Numbered from the stretch's first letter, positions 34,416 through 42,835 are shown. The stretch is DNA of 64,000 nt from Clostridiales bacterium (GCA_012800735.1 JAAZIU010000009.1:29530-93529), one strand, 5' to 3'. Translations and numbers: made by a program. Notes: a model not told the origin generated them from the sequence alone.

Positions 34416-35270
34416 TTATCCCTCGTCTATCGCCGTCAGCCGCCAGCTTTCCGAAACCAGCTTATAACGGTAGACAAGCCTCGAGCCGTCCCCCATTTCC
34501 GTTATGGCTATCGCCTCGCCGGCGTCTTCGTCAATGTTCGAGGAAAGCGAGGCTATATCCGCCGCCGGAAGCCCGACGTCCGGATTGTAGCGGCAGAAGC
34601 CGTCAACCGGTTCGCCGAAAGGCCAGACAAATATGTCGGAAATCGCCGGTTTATCGCCCAGATATCGCTCCGCCGTCGCGAGTACCTCGGCTTCCGGGAT
34701 GAGCATCAGGCCGTTTTCGTCAACGCCCAAAGCCTCTCCGCCGGGACGGCTGCGGATGGCGCGGTACATGATAAACTGCGCGTACCCTCCGCCGCGGTTG
34801 AGCAATACCCCGTCCGGTCCCGACTGAGCCGGCGCCGGAAAGAATCGAGCGGTCTCCTCGGCGAATATATAGAAAAGCGCCGGGTCGAAAGCGTTTTCCC
34901 CCTCCGCCATGAGCGACGCGGAAGCCGCGCCGTCGTCCTCGGTAATTTCATCGGAATTTGCGTACCGGCTGTCGGTCTCTTCGTCAATCGGGAGGAGGGT
35001 GGTTTCCTCGGTCGTCGTTTCTTCCGTTGTCGTTTCCGGCTCCGTCGCGGGCGGCTCGGTGTCGGGCGGCGTCGTAACTGGCTCCTCCGTTTCCGTCGTC
35101 TGCGGCTCCTTTGCGATGCGCGATTCGCAGCCGTGCGTATAAGCGACGGCAAGCACTAAGATAAGCGCGGCAAGCGCCAGGAACATCACAAACGTATATA
35201 TTGTTGTTCTTGATTTTGATTTAGGTCTTCTTTTTCTCATAATCCCGTACCGTTTCTTGTAATCTTCCAT
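34416..35270 (-). CDS. Membrane-anchored extracellular protein of unknown function
   Basis: This protein of up to 284 residues has a basic N-terminus, one membrane helix (TIYTFVMFLALAALILVLAVAY) and a Thr/Glu/Pro-rich linker (TTTEETTTEETT). The C-terminal extracellular domain (about residues 120-284) contains VDGFCRYNPDVGLPAADIAS and SRLVYRYKLVSESWRLTAID. No family is recognised. The promoter -10 (35274-35279) lies only 3 bases before the first ATG, so transcription would start inside it; the Met at 35240 (MRKRRPKSK) may be the true start. It is upstream of hydE. Confidence 0.65.
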   Translation of the reverse strand: MEDYKKRYGIMRKRRPKSKSRTTIYTFVMFLALAALILVLAVAYTHGCESRIAKEPQTTETEEPVTTPPDTEPPATEPETTTEETTTEETTLLPIDEETDSRYANSDEITEDDGAASASLMAEGENAFDPALFYIFAEETARFFPAPAQSGPDGVLLNRGGGYAQFIMYRAIRSRPGGEALGVDENGLMLIPEAEVLATAERYLGDKPAISDIFVWPFGEPVDGFCRYNPDVGLPAADIASLSSNIDEDAGEAIAITEMGDGSRLVYRYKLVSESWRLTAIDEG

Positions 35271-35273
35271 TAT

Positions 35274-35302
35274 ATTATACCACTATTAAAGAAGCATATC
35301 AA
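35274..35302 (-). promoter_or_regulatory. Promoter of the anchored protein-hydE unit
   Basis: On the minus strand TTGATA and TATAAT are 17 bases apart, with GTGG before the -10. Its position argues for a downstream start codon in the first gene. Confidence 0.7.
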
Positions 35303-35364
35303 CCTTACCCGATTAATATTTTGTTTCGTCAAACGCGGAAAGATGGCCCTGTTTCCCCCGGGAC

Positions 35365-35393
35365 TTGCATTTTACTTTAAAAAGTGGTAGAAT
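35365..35393 (+). promoter_or_regulatory. Promoter of the solute-binding gene at 35442
   Basis: TTGCAT and TAGAAT are 17 bases apart, with GTGG before the -10, about 50 bases upstream of the ATG. Confidence 0.65.
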
Positions 35394-35441
35394 AATATGC
35401 TAATATAACAATATTATCTATTTTTTCTACGGAGGACGGAT

Positions 35442-36899
35442 ATGAAGTTCACAAAAATCATTTTGATCGCGCTCGCAGCCGCTTTGCTGCTTTCCGTTTT
35501 TAACGCTTGCGCCGAATCGGCAAAACCCGCCGATACCACAGCCGCAGCCGAACCGGAGACAACGACGGAAGAGACGACAACGGCGGAGCCTGTCTCCGGC
35601 GTTCCGGAAGACGTAAAATTCGAAGGGGAGAGCTTCAACCTTCTTTCCGCCAATTACCGGGACTATCACTGGTCTTTTGTCGAGGAGCTGAACGGCGACG
35701 TTCTGAACGACGCGATATTCAACATGAGAATTGACGCCGAAAGCAAACTCGGCTGTGAGATAAAAGAGAGCCGGCGCAATATCTTTGAAATGCAGAAGAT
35801 GCTTTCAAGAGCGGCCGCCTCCGGCGACCCCGCATACGACGCCTGCAACTATTCCGGCCGCTTCGCTACTTACTGCATGCTCGACGGCTCTATCCGCCCG
35901 CTCGAAGACGCCGCTTATATCGACCTTTCGGCGGAATGGTGGAACCCGGACGTTTCGGCGGATATGTCGATGATGGGAAAGACCTATTTCACTTTAGGCT
36001 CATATAATATCCTCGCGCTGAACCATACCATGACGATGCTTGTAAACAACCGCATGCTCGAAGACTTCGGCCATCATCCGGATACGCTTTATAATGACGT
36101 CGACGAAGGAAAATGGACTTACGGCCGGCTGCGCGCGCTTATGACGGATGTAACCGCCGACCTCGACGGCGACGGCAAGATGACCGTCGACGACCGCTGG
36201 GGACTTTCCACCTTCTTCCAGACCGACGCCATCGGCACCGCAACCGTGCTGAGCTGCGGGGCGAACATGATGGGGAAGGATGAAAACGGCTTCCCGATCC
36301 TCGTCTGGGACAGGGAAGACACCGCAAACGCGATGCAGCTTGCTTTCGACATCTACCATTCCGGCGACATGCTGCTCGATCAGCCGGGATATACCGCCGA
36401 TAATTTCATTGCCGGAAAGTCCCTCTTTTTCTCAACTTTCTTTATGGGTATCAGCTATCTTTCCGAAATGCAGGATGACTACGGCGTGCTGCCTTATCCC
36501 AAGCGGGACGAGGCGCAGGAGAAATACCTGAATCCCACCCTCGATCCTGCGTGGGTGTTGCTGCCCGCCGCCTGCCGCGACCCGGAATTTTCCGGCGCCG
36601 TGCTTGAGGAGCTGAGCTTCAACGGCTGGAAAACGGTGCAGGGAGCCTATCGCGACGTGACGCTGAAATACAAAAAGACCCGAGATGAAAACAGCATAAG
36701 AATGATTGACCTGATTTTCTCAAATCTCGTAGCCGACATCGGCTCGACCTATCTTTTTGACTGGTGCGGGTATGACAGCGTCTTTACGAATGTAGTCTCT
36801 AAAAACGATTTCGGCTGGGCGTCGTATGTAGAAAAGCAGACGCCCGCGGCTCAGGCGGAGCTTGACAGGATAATTTCGCTTTTGGGCGCCGTTGAATAA
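35442..36899 (+). CDS. Extracellular solute-binding lipoprotein (paralogue group 2)
   Basis: This 485-residue lipoprotein has the lipobox FNAC (Cys23) and a TTTEETTTAEP linker. The EF-hand-like loop is DLDGDGKMTVDDRWGL. It is highly similar to the next gene (37160-38599), sharing KFEGESFNLLSA, DYHWSFVEELNGDVLNDAIF-type and ACNYSGRFATYCMLDGS segments, so the two are a tandem duplication. Each has its own promoter. CGGAGGACGG precedes the ATG. The TAA stop lies inside hairpin A of a paired-hairpin repeat. No permease gene is linked. Confidence 0.9.
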   Translation: MKFTKIILIALAAALLLSVFNACAESAKPADTTAAAEPETTTEETTTAEPVSGVPEDVKFEGESFNLLSANYRDYHWSFVEELNGDVLNDAIFNMRIDAESKLGCEIKESRRNIFEMQKMLSRAAASGDPAYDACNYSGRFATYCMLDGSIRPLEDAAYIDLSAEWWNPDVSADMSMMGKTYFTLGSYNILALNHTMTMLVNNRMLEDFGHHPDTLYNDVDEGKWTYGRLRALMTDVTADLDGDGKMTVDDRWGLSTFFQTDAIGTATVLSCGANMMGKDENGFPILVWDREDTANAMQLAFDIYHSGDMLLDQPGYTADNFIAGKSLFFSTFFMGISYLSEMQDDYGVLPYPKRDEAQEKYLNPTLDPAWVLLPAACRDPEFSGAVLEELSFNGWKTVQGAYRDVTLKYKKTRDENSIRMIDLIFSNLVADIGSTYLFDWCGYDSVFTNVVSKNDFGWASYVEKQTPAAQAELDRIISLLGAVE

Positions 36900-37040
36900 C
36901 CCGCGAAACGCGGGTTATTCGAGAGTTTCGGCTTCGCCGAAACGTCTCTCGTCCCTGACTGGCGTTCTGCGCCAGTCGAGAGTTTCGGCTTCGCCGAAAC
37001 GTCTCCGTCCCGAAGTTTAGTCATTATCGGTGTTTTTTGA
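36894..37040 (+). repeat. Paired-hairpin repeat, double unit
   Basis: A 36894-36920 (GAATAACCCGCG arms), B 36921-36948 (GAGAGTTTCGGC/GCCGAAACGTCTC), linker TCGTCCCT, A 36957-36977 (GACTGGCG arms), B 36978-37005 (identical to the first B), tail 37006-37040 (CGTCCCGAAGTTTAGTC then ATTATCGGTGTTTTTT). The stop codon of the upstream gene is in the first arm. Confidence 0.9.
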
Positions 37041-37068
37041 GGCAAATTTATTATTTATTCAAATCCTC

Positions 37069-37097
37069 TTGCATTTCGTCTTACAAGATGGTAAAAT
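37069..37097 (+). promoter_or_regulatory. Promoter of the solute-binding gene at 37160
   Basis: TTGCAT and TAAAAT are 17 bases apart, with a GATGG before the -10 like that of the paralogue's promoter. Confidence 0.6.
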
Positions 37098-37159
37098 GTA
37101 TCTATTGACAAGCAGTTCGCTCGTTTTACGGGAATAACGAATGTAATGGGGGAAAAGAT

Positions 37160-38599
37160 ATGAAACACTCGAAGATAATTTTAATCGCGCTTGCCGCCGC
37201 ATTACTGTTCGCCGCCTGTGGCGAAGCCGCCAAACCCGCCGATACCGCCGCCCCCGAAACAACCGTCGAGGAGACGACGACGGCGGAACTTACATCCGGC
37301 GTTCCGGATGATGTTAAATTCGAAGGGGAGAGCTTCAACCTGCTTTCCGCCGACTACAAGGAATATCACTGGTCATTCGTCGAGGAGCTGAACGGCGACG
37401 TTCTCAACGACGCCATTTTTAATATGGTAGCCGACGCCGAAAACCGCCTCGGCTGCGAGATAAAAGAGACGCAGAAGGATATCATAGGTATGCAGAAGAT
37501 CCTTTCGCAGGCGGCCGCATCGGGAGACAACACCTTCGACGCCTGCAACTATTCCGGCCGCTTTGCGACTTACTGCATGCTCGACGGCTCTCTCCGCCCG
37601 CTCGAAGACGCCGCGTATATCGACCTTACGTCGGAATGGTGGAACCCGGATATCTCCGAAGATATGTCGATGATGGGCAAGACCTATTTCACATTGGGCT
37701 CGTATAACATCCTTTCGCTGAACTACACAATGGCGGTAATTTTCAACTCAAAGATGCTCGAAGACTTCGGCCATCAGAAGGACGAGCTTTACTCCGACGT
37801 TGACTCGGGCAGATGGACATACGACAAAATGCGGGGGCTTATGACGGAAGTCACCGACGATATCGACGGCGACGGCAAGATGACCGCCACCGACCGGTAC
37901 GGCCTTTCCTGCTTCTATCAGACCTGCTCTCTCGGAACGACAACGGTGCTGAGCTGCGGAGCGAACATGATGGGCAAGGACGAAGACGGCTTCCCGATCC
38001 TCGTCTGGGACAGAGAAGACACCGCGTCGGCGGTGCAGCTGGCTTTTGACATCTATCACTCCGGCGACGTGCTGCTTAATCAGGAAGGCTATACCGCGCA
38101 CAATTTTGTCGGCGGCAATTCCCTCTTTCTCTCGACATTCTTCATGGGGATAACTTCTCTCAGCGAGATGCAGGACGATTACGGCGTGCTGCCCTGCCCG
38201 AAACGGGACGAAGCGCAGGAAAAATACCTGAACCCGACGATAGACCCTGCGTGGGTGCTGCTGCCGATTTCCTGCCGCGACCCGGAATTTTCCGGCGCCG
38301 TGCTTGAGGAGCTGAGCTTCAACGGCTACAAATCGGTGATAGGAGCCTACCGCGACGTGACGCTGAAATACAAAAAGACCCGCGACGACAACAGCATCCG
38401 GATGATAGACCTTATCTTCGCAAACCGCGTCGCCGACGTCGGCTCGACCTATCTTTATAGTTGGTGCGGTTATGACCATATTTTCGGAAACGTCGTTTCG
38501 AAAAAGAATTTCGGCTGGGCGTCGTATATAGAAAAGCAATCCAAACCGGCAAACGCCGAGCTTGAAAAGATAATCGCATTTTTGGCCGAAAGTGAATAA
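37160..38599 (+). CDS. Extracellular solute-binding lipoprotein (paralogue group 2)
   Basis: This 479-residue lipoprotein has the lipobox FAAC (Cys20) and a short Thr/Glu linker. It is the tandem paralogue of 35442-36899. The calcium-loop-like motif is DIDGDGKMTATDRYGL. The C-terminal half, with GVLPCPKRDEAQEKYLNPTI and FSGAVLEELSFNGYKS, is nearly the same in the two proteins, while the N-terminal linker differs more. Its TAA stop also lies in hairpin A of a repeat. The ligand is unknown; carbohydrate is likely from the family. Confidence 0.9.
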   Translation: MKHSKIILIALAAALLFAACGEAAKPADTAAPETTVEETTTAELTSGVPDDVKFEGESFNLLSADYKEYHWSFVEELNGDVLNDAIFNMVADAENRLGCEIKETQKDIIGMQKILSQAAASGDNTFDACNYSGRFATYCMLDGSLRPLEDAAYIDLTSEWWNPDISEDMSMMGKTYFTLGSYNILSLNYTMAVIFNSKMLEDFGHQKDELYSDVDSGRWTYDKMRGLMTEVTDDIDGDGKMTATDRYGLSCFYQTCSLGTTTVLSCGANMMGKDEDGFPILVWDREDTASAVQLAFDIYHSGDVLLNQEGYTAHNFVGGNSLFLSTFFMGITSLSEMQDDYGVLPCPKRDEAQEKYLNPTIDPAWVLLPISCRDPEFSGAVLEELSFNGYKSVIGAYRDVTLKYKKTRDDNSIRMIDLIFANRVADVGSTYLYSWCGYDHIFGNVVSKKNFGWASYIEKQSKPANAELEKIIAFLAESE

Positions 38600-38680
38600 C
38601 CCGCGGAACGCGGGTTGTTCTGAGAGTTTCGCCGTAGGCAAAACTCTCCGTACCAAAGTAAAGTTATTAAATCTTGATAT
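38594..38680 (+). repeat. Paired-hairpin repeat unit
   Basis: A 38594-38620 (GAATAACCCGCG arms, one GTTGTTC variant), B 38622-38648 (GAGAGTTTCGCC/GGCAAAACTCTC, no bulge), tail 38649-38680 (CGTACCAAAGTAAAGTTATTA). Confidence 0.85.
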
Positions 38681-38693
38681 CCGAGAAAAAGTT

Positions 38694-38723
38694 ATGATAA
38701 AAACAATAGTATTCCAAGGAGCT
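38694..38723 (+). pseudogene. Fossil start of an SGNH hydrolase gene
   Basis: This reads MIKTIVFQGA, identical in its first nine residues to the intact gene at 38878 but with different third codon positions. The upstream 25 bases are also related. A repeat element begins right after it, so only the first codons survive. The synonymous differences imply that it was once a functional paralogue. Confidence 0.8.
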
Positions 38724-38725
38724 TT

Positions 38726-38871
38726 GAATACCGCCTGCGGCGGTATTCGCGAGTTTTTTCCTTCGGAAAAACATCTCTCGTCCCTGACTGGCGCTCCGCG
38801 CCAGTCGAGAGTTTCGGCGAAGCCGAAACATCTCCGTACCAAAGTAAAGTCATTATATCAAGATATTTGAG
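38726..38871 (+). repeat. Paired-hairpin repeat, double unit
   Basis: A 38726-38748 (GAATACCGCC arms), B 38749-38777 (GCGAG...CATCTC, outer stem mismatched), linker TCGTCCCT, A 38786-38806 (GACTGGCGC arms), B 38807-38834 (GAGAGTTTCGGC/GCCGAAACATCTC), tail 38835-38871 (CGTACCAAAGTAAAGTCATT). Confidence 0.9.
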
Positions 38872-38877
38872 GTTTTT

Positions 38878-39882
38878 ATGATAAAAACGATTGTCTTTCA
38901 GGGCGACTCTCACACTTGGGGCGAGGGGGTGGGCGGGGAGTTTCTTCTCGGCTCGCCGGCTTGCGCGGCGGATATGCGGATGTTTTCTTTCTCCCCGCCG
39001 AGTTATGTAAATCAGCTCCGCCGCCTTGTGGGAGAAGCGACCGGCTCGTCGGCTTACGACGTCGATTTTTCGGAGCTGAATCTGCTTTACACAGGCCGCG
39101 CCGACGCCCGTCCGACCCGCGAGTGCCTTAGAATCGGGAAAAAACCCTTTGTTCTCCGCGGGAAGTTCGACTTTCTGCTGCTTACTTTCAGAAAAGGCGC
39201 CGGCGCGGGAACAGCCGGAGTTTATATCGACGGCGAAAAGAAAGCCGAAATCGGCCTTGAGGGCGAGGAGGGAGAAAACACCGCCTCCGGCTTCGTCCGC
39301 CTGCCGCTCTTTTGCGAAGATGCCGACCACGAAATCTGCGTAAAAGCCGAATCCGGCGCGCCGCTGCTCCGGCGGGTTGAGATGCACTCCGGCAGATACG
39401 CCTGCGTAAACTCCGGCGTCGGCTCCCGCTCGACCGCCGAATACCTTGAAAGCTACTGGGAAGACTATGTCGCGGCGATGAAGCCGGATATCATCGTCCT
39501 CGAGTGCAGCGCGATAAACGACTGGCTGCGCAATATCACCCCCGAAGAATACCGGCAAAGCGTCGGGCGGCTCATCGCCGAAGCGAAGGCGCTGACAGAT
39601 AAGTTAGTAATCCACGATGTCTTTCCTATAATGGGAGAGCTTTCGTCGCCCGTCTCCGGCGTGCCGTATCCCGATATGATAAGACAGGTGCGCCTCGCCG
39701 CCGAAAAAGCCGGAACGGCGGACAGCTTCGTCTCGGTTTTTGACGCGGCGAACGAGGCGATGGCGGCTCTGAACGAGCGCGACCGCGCGATGAGGTATTT
39801 CCACGACAACTGGCACCCCAACGAACACGGCTACAAAATCTACGCCGACACCGTCTGGGAGAAGCTCAAAGATAAACTCTGA
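38878..39882 (+). CDS. SGNH/GDSL-family hydrolase
   Basis: This 334-residue esterase or deacetylase-like protein has no signal peptide. The catalytic Ser is in block I, VFQGDSHTWGEGVG, near residue 10. NSGVGSRST carries the oxyanion Gly, ECSAINDWL the Asn block, and HDNWHPNEHGYKIYAD the Asp-His dyad. A lectin-like beta insert (about residues 70-165) splits blocks I and II, which is unusual for small SGNH proteins. A diverged duplicate of its first codons lies upstream at 38694. A strong terminator follows. Confidence 0.88.
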   Translation: MIKTIVFQGDSHTWGEGVGGEFLLGSPACAADMRMFSFSPPSYVNQLRRLVGEATGSSAYDVDFSELNLLYTGRADARPTRECLRIGKKPFVLRGKFDFLLLTFRKGAGAGTAGVYIDGEKKAEIGLEGEEGENTASGFVRLPLFCEDADHEICVKAESGAPLLRRVEMHSGRYACVNSGVGSRSTAEYLESYWEDYVAAMKPDIIVLECSAINDWLRNITPEEYRQSVGRLIAEAKALTDKLVIHDVFPIMGELSSPVSGVPYPDMIRQVRLAAEKAGTADSFVSVFDAANEAMAALNERDRAMRYFHDNWHPNEHGYKIYADTVWEKLKDKL

Positions 39883-39900
39883 TTAACGGCTGAACAGTTT

Positions 39901-39932
39901 ACGGTCCGCGCAAAACGCGGGCCGTCTTTTTT
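39901..39932 (+). terminator. Terminator of the SGNH hydrolase gene
   Basis: ACGGTCCGCG pairs with CGCGGGCCGT and is followed by CTTTTTT. Confidence 0.9.
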
Positions 39933-39960
39933 AAGTTTTGATTAAATTAATATCGTTCGC

Positions 39961-39989
39961 TTGCAATAGCTTCATTAAAATGGTATAAT
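39961..39989 (+). promoter_or_regulatory. Promoter of the glycosyltransferase-rarA unit
   Basis: TTGCAA and TATAAT are 17 bases apart, with TGG before the -10, about 90 bases upstream of the ATG. Confidence 0.7.
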
Positions 39990-40078
39990 TGTTTTGAATC
40001 GATGAAAATTAACTTCAAATAATATACTCAAATATAAACGCGCCCGCATCGGCGCAGATAACGGAGACTTATCCCGAA

Positions 40079-41311
40079 ATGAAAGTACTTGTTTTAACGA
40101 TAACCGCCGGCGGCGGTCATAATTCCACCGCCCAAGCAGTAAGGCGCGGCCTTGAAGCGCTCGGCATTGAGTGCGAGGTGCTTGACGCCTATTACTATCT
40201 CAGCAAGGTGCTGGGCGACACCGTTTCCGGCGGATATCACTTTGCGGTCAAATCCGCCTACCGGACGGTATACCGCCAGCTCGAACAGCGAAAGAGCAAC
40301 AGCTTTAAAATGTCGCCGACAAGGCTTACCAACATGGCGCTCGCGCAAAAGCTCCGCAAATTCACCGACGAATACGACCCCGACGTCATTGTCTGCACCC
40401 ACATTTTCGCCGGAATAATGGTCGACATCATGAAGCAGCTCGGCGAGACCCGCGCGAAAACGATAGGAATCCTCACCGACTTCAGCTTTCACCCCTATTG
40501 GGAAGAAGCGCTCCGCTTCGACTATGTCGTTACTCCAAGCGAGCTTTTGCTCGACAAGGCGCTGAAAAAGGGCTTCCGGGAGGATCAGATACTCCCTTAC
40601 GGCATCCCGATAGATCCGAAATTCGCCGTCGAAATCCCCCGCGAGGAAGCCGCCCGCGCCTCCGGACTAAATCCGGATATGAAGACGCTGCTTTACATGA
40701 GCGGCTCTATGGGTCACGGAGATATCGTGAAGACCGTACGGGCGATTGACGAGAGCGAGTTTGATTTCCAGACCGTCGTCGTCACCGGCAACAACGCCCA
40801 CGCGCTGAAAAAGCTCAAGCGGATGAAGCTTAAAAAGAAATTCACCCTTCTGGGCTTTACCGACAAAGTCGACGTTCTGATGTCCGCCGCCGACATCATA
40901 ATAACAAAACCCGGCGGGCTTACGACGTCGGAAAGCCTCGCGCGGCGGCTGCCGATGATACTTGACGACCCGATTCCCGGGCACGAGGACAGAAACACCG
41001 AATTTCTCCTGAACTTCGGCGCCGCGATGCTGATAACCGACACCTTCCCGATAGACGAAATCCTTTACGTCATCTTCAACTTCCCCCGCCGCCTTGAGCT
41101 GATGCGCAAAAGCATAGAGCTGATAAGAAAGCCGGATTCAACGGCCACTCTCTGCGAATTTATCGCGGAACTCGACGTGAAGGCCGCGGCTCCGACCCCG
41201 ACGCCGAAGGAAAAATTTACCGCGGCGTTTAAATCGCTGAAATCGGCTTCTTCATCGAAATCCGCTTCAACATCAGAGGCGTTGAAGCCCGACAAAAATA
41301 ACAAAAAATGA
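40079..41311 (+). CDS. MGDG-synthase-type glycosyltransferase (UgtP-like)
   Basis: This GT28-family enzyme transfers a hexose from a UDP-sugar to diacylglycerol, making glycolipid for membranes or an LTA anchor. The N-terminal MGDG_synth domain starts MKVLVLTITAGGGHNSTAQA, with the GGGH motif. The C-terminal Glyco_tran_28 domain has LYMSGSMGHGD, LLGFTDKVDVLMSAADIIITKPGG and the PIPGHEDRNTEFL sugar-nucleotide site. The 410 residues end in a low-complexity Ser/Lys tail. It overlaps rarA by 4 bases (ATGA). An LtaS-like gene 5 kb on fits a glycolipid/LTA pathway. Confidence 0.88.
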   Translation: MKVLVLTITAGGGHNSTAQAVRRGLEALGIECEVLDAYYYLSKVLGDTVSGGYHFAVKSAYRTVYRQLEQRKSNSFKMSPTRLTNMALAQKLRKFTDEYDPDVIVCTHIFAGIMVDIMKQLGETRAKTIGILTDFSFHPYWEEALRFDYVVTPSELLLDKALKKGFREDQILPYGIPIDPKFAVEIPREEAARASGLNPDMKTLLYMSGSMGHGDIVKTVRAIDESEFDFQTVVVTGNNAHALKKLKRMKLKKKFTLLGFTDKVDVLMSAADIIITKPGGLTTSESLARRLPMILDDPIPGHEDRNTEFLLNFGAAMLITDTFPIDEILYVIFNFPRRLELMRKSIELIRKPDSTATLCEFIAELDVKAAAPTPTPKEKFTAAFKSLKSASSSKSASTSEALKPDKNNKK

Positions 41312-42552
41312 CACGGCAAACCACCCCTCTGGCGGAGCGGATTCGCCCGACCTCTTTCGACGAGATGGTCGGTCAGGAGCGGCTTTTCGGGAAAAACGGC
41401 GCGATCCGCCGCATCCTTGACTCCGGATATCTGCCGAACATGGTCTTTTACGGCCCACCCGGCACCGGTAAGACGACCGCCGCCGAGATAATCGCCCGCG
41501 GCTCCGACAAAACCATCCGCCGCCTCAACGCGACGACCGCGAGCCTCGCCGACGTAAAAAGCGCCATCGCCGAAACCGCCACCCTTTTCGGTTCCGGCGG
41601 AGTTCTGCTTTACCTCGACGAGATACAGTATTTCAACAAAAAACAGCAGCAAACGCTGCTCGAATATATGGAGGACGGGCGGGTCACGCTTATCGCGTCG
41701 ACGACGGAAAACCCGTATCTTTACGTCTACGCGGCGGTTTTGAGCCGGAGTTCCGTCTTTGAGTTTCTGCCGGTAACTCCGGAAGAGATGCTGCCGGCGC
41801 TGAGGCGGGGTCTCTCTCTGCTGAGATCGGACAACCCCGACGCCGCCGAACCCCGCGAAGACGAAGACGACCTGCTTTATGAGATCGCCTCAAGAGGCGC
41901 CGGCGACGTCCGCCGCGCGCTGAATTTGCTGGAGCAGCTGTACGCCGCGTCCGGCGGCGATCCCGCGTCGGCGGATATCAATCTTTTCGCCCCGAAAGCC
42001 GTCTGGGCGGCGGACAAAAGCGGCACCGCGCATTACGACCTGCTTTCGGCGCTGCAGAAGTCCATCCGCGGCTCCGACCCCGACGCGGCGGTTTTTTATC
42101 TTGCAAGAATCCTTGAGTCGGGCGACCTTCCCGGCGCCGTCCGACGGCTTCAGGTGATAGCGTCGGAGGATATCGGGCTTGCCTATCCGTTAGCCGCCGT
42201 CGTCACCCGCGCCTGCTGCGAGTCGGCGAAAGAGCTGGGTATGCCGGAAGCGACGGTTCCGCTCTCCCACGCGGCCGTCCTGCTCGCGACTTCCCCGAAG
42301 TCGAACACCGCCTACCTCGCCTACGCCGCTGCGAAAGCCGACATCGAAGCCGGTCTGGGACAGCAGATGCCGCCGTATCTGCGGCCGTCCAACAGCTTTG
42401 ACGGCTACAAATATCCCCATGAATTTGAAAACCGCTGGGTCGAGCAGCGATACCTGCCGTATGACTTGGGCGACAAAAAATATTACGAATACGGCGACTG
42501 CAAAAACGAACAGGCGGCAAAGGCATATTGGGAGAAGATAAAGAAGAAATAA
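41308..42552 (+). CDS. rarA: Replication-associated recombination protein RarA (MgsA)
   Basis: This AAA+ ATPase works at stalled replication forks and is related to clamp-loader subunits and RuvB. The 414 residues show IRPTSFDEMVGQERLFG, Walker A YGPPGTGKTT near residue 51, Walker B VLLYLDEIQYFNKKQQ (DEIQ), sensor 1 LIASTTENPY and the sensor 2/arginine region RGAGDVRRALNLLE. The C-terminal tetramerisation domain contains ARILESGDLPGAVRRLQVIA and QQMPPYLR. Translation is coupled to the glycosyltransferase by ATGA. No Cys desulfurase partner is adjacent, although that is common elsewhere. Confidence 0.95.
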   Translation: MTRQTTPLAERIRPTSFDEMVGQERLFGKNGAIRRILDSGYLPNMVFYGPPGTGKTTAAEIIARGSDKTIRRLNATTASLADVKSAIAETATLFGSGGVLLYLDEIQYFNKKQQQTLLEYMEDGRVTLIASTTENPYLYVYAAVLSRSSVFEFLPVTPEEMLPALRRGLSLLRSDNPDAAEPREDEDDLLYEIASRGAGDVRRALNLLEQLYAASGGDPASADINLFAPKAVWAADKSGTAHYDLLSALQKSIRGSDPDAAVFYLARILESGDLPGAVRRLQVIASEDIGLAYPLAAVVTRACCESAKELGMPEATVPLSHAAVLLATSPKSNTAYLAYAAAKADIEAGLGQQMPPYLRPSNSFDGYKYPHEFENRWVEQRYLPYDLGDKKYYEYGDCKNEQAAKAYWEKIKKK

Positions 42553-42585
42553 ATATGTTTTGCTCAAAGCAAAACATACTTAAGA

Positions 42586-42725
42586 GAAAACACCGATAAA
42601 AACTTAACTTAGGAACAGCGATATATTGTCGAAGACAATATTCGCGACTAACGCTCCGCGTTAGTCAGAGATGATTTTGACAAAGTCAAAACTCGCTGCG
42701 GACGCCTGCGCAGTAGGTGTCCGCA
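42586..42725 (-). repeat. Paired-hairpin repeat, double unit, reverse orientation
   Basis: On the minus strand: A 42725-42697 (TGCGGACACC arm), B 42696-42668 (GCGAGTTTTGAC/GTCAAAATCATCTC), A 42666-42646 (GACTAACGC arms), B 42645-42618 (GCGAATATTGTC/GACAATATATCGC), tail 42617-42586 (CTAAGTTAAGTTTTTATCGG). It sits between two plus-strand genes, so its orientation is not tied to transcription. Confidence 0.85.
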
Positions 42726-42734
42726 AGCTTTGCC

Positions 42735-42835
42735 CCGAACCCCACCTGAAAACTTTTGAAAAAGTTTTCTGGGCTTTCAAAACTTCTGGGACAAATATTA
42801 CTTAAAATCGTTAGCTATTTGAGATAACATCCTTA
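42735..42835 (-). repeat. AAAACTTTT palindromic element, copy 2 (inverted)
   Basis: GAAAACTTTT-GA-AAAAGTTTTC (42748-42769) is followed by CTTTCAAAACTTCTGGG and TCGTTAGCTATTTGA. It is the reverse complement of the element at 15957-16068, with scattered differences. It fills the space before leuA. Confidence 0.7.

Noticed and set aside
36851..37045. Antisense frame reading VSAKPKLS repeats
   Set aside because: This is a translation of paired-hairpin units on the opposite strand; the same peptide appears wherever the repeat occurs.
38592..38870. A 92-residue open frame through the repeats before the SGNH gene
   Set aside because: It is made of repeat hairpins plus the fossil gene start. Similar frames arise at many copies because the repeat lacks stops in one frame.
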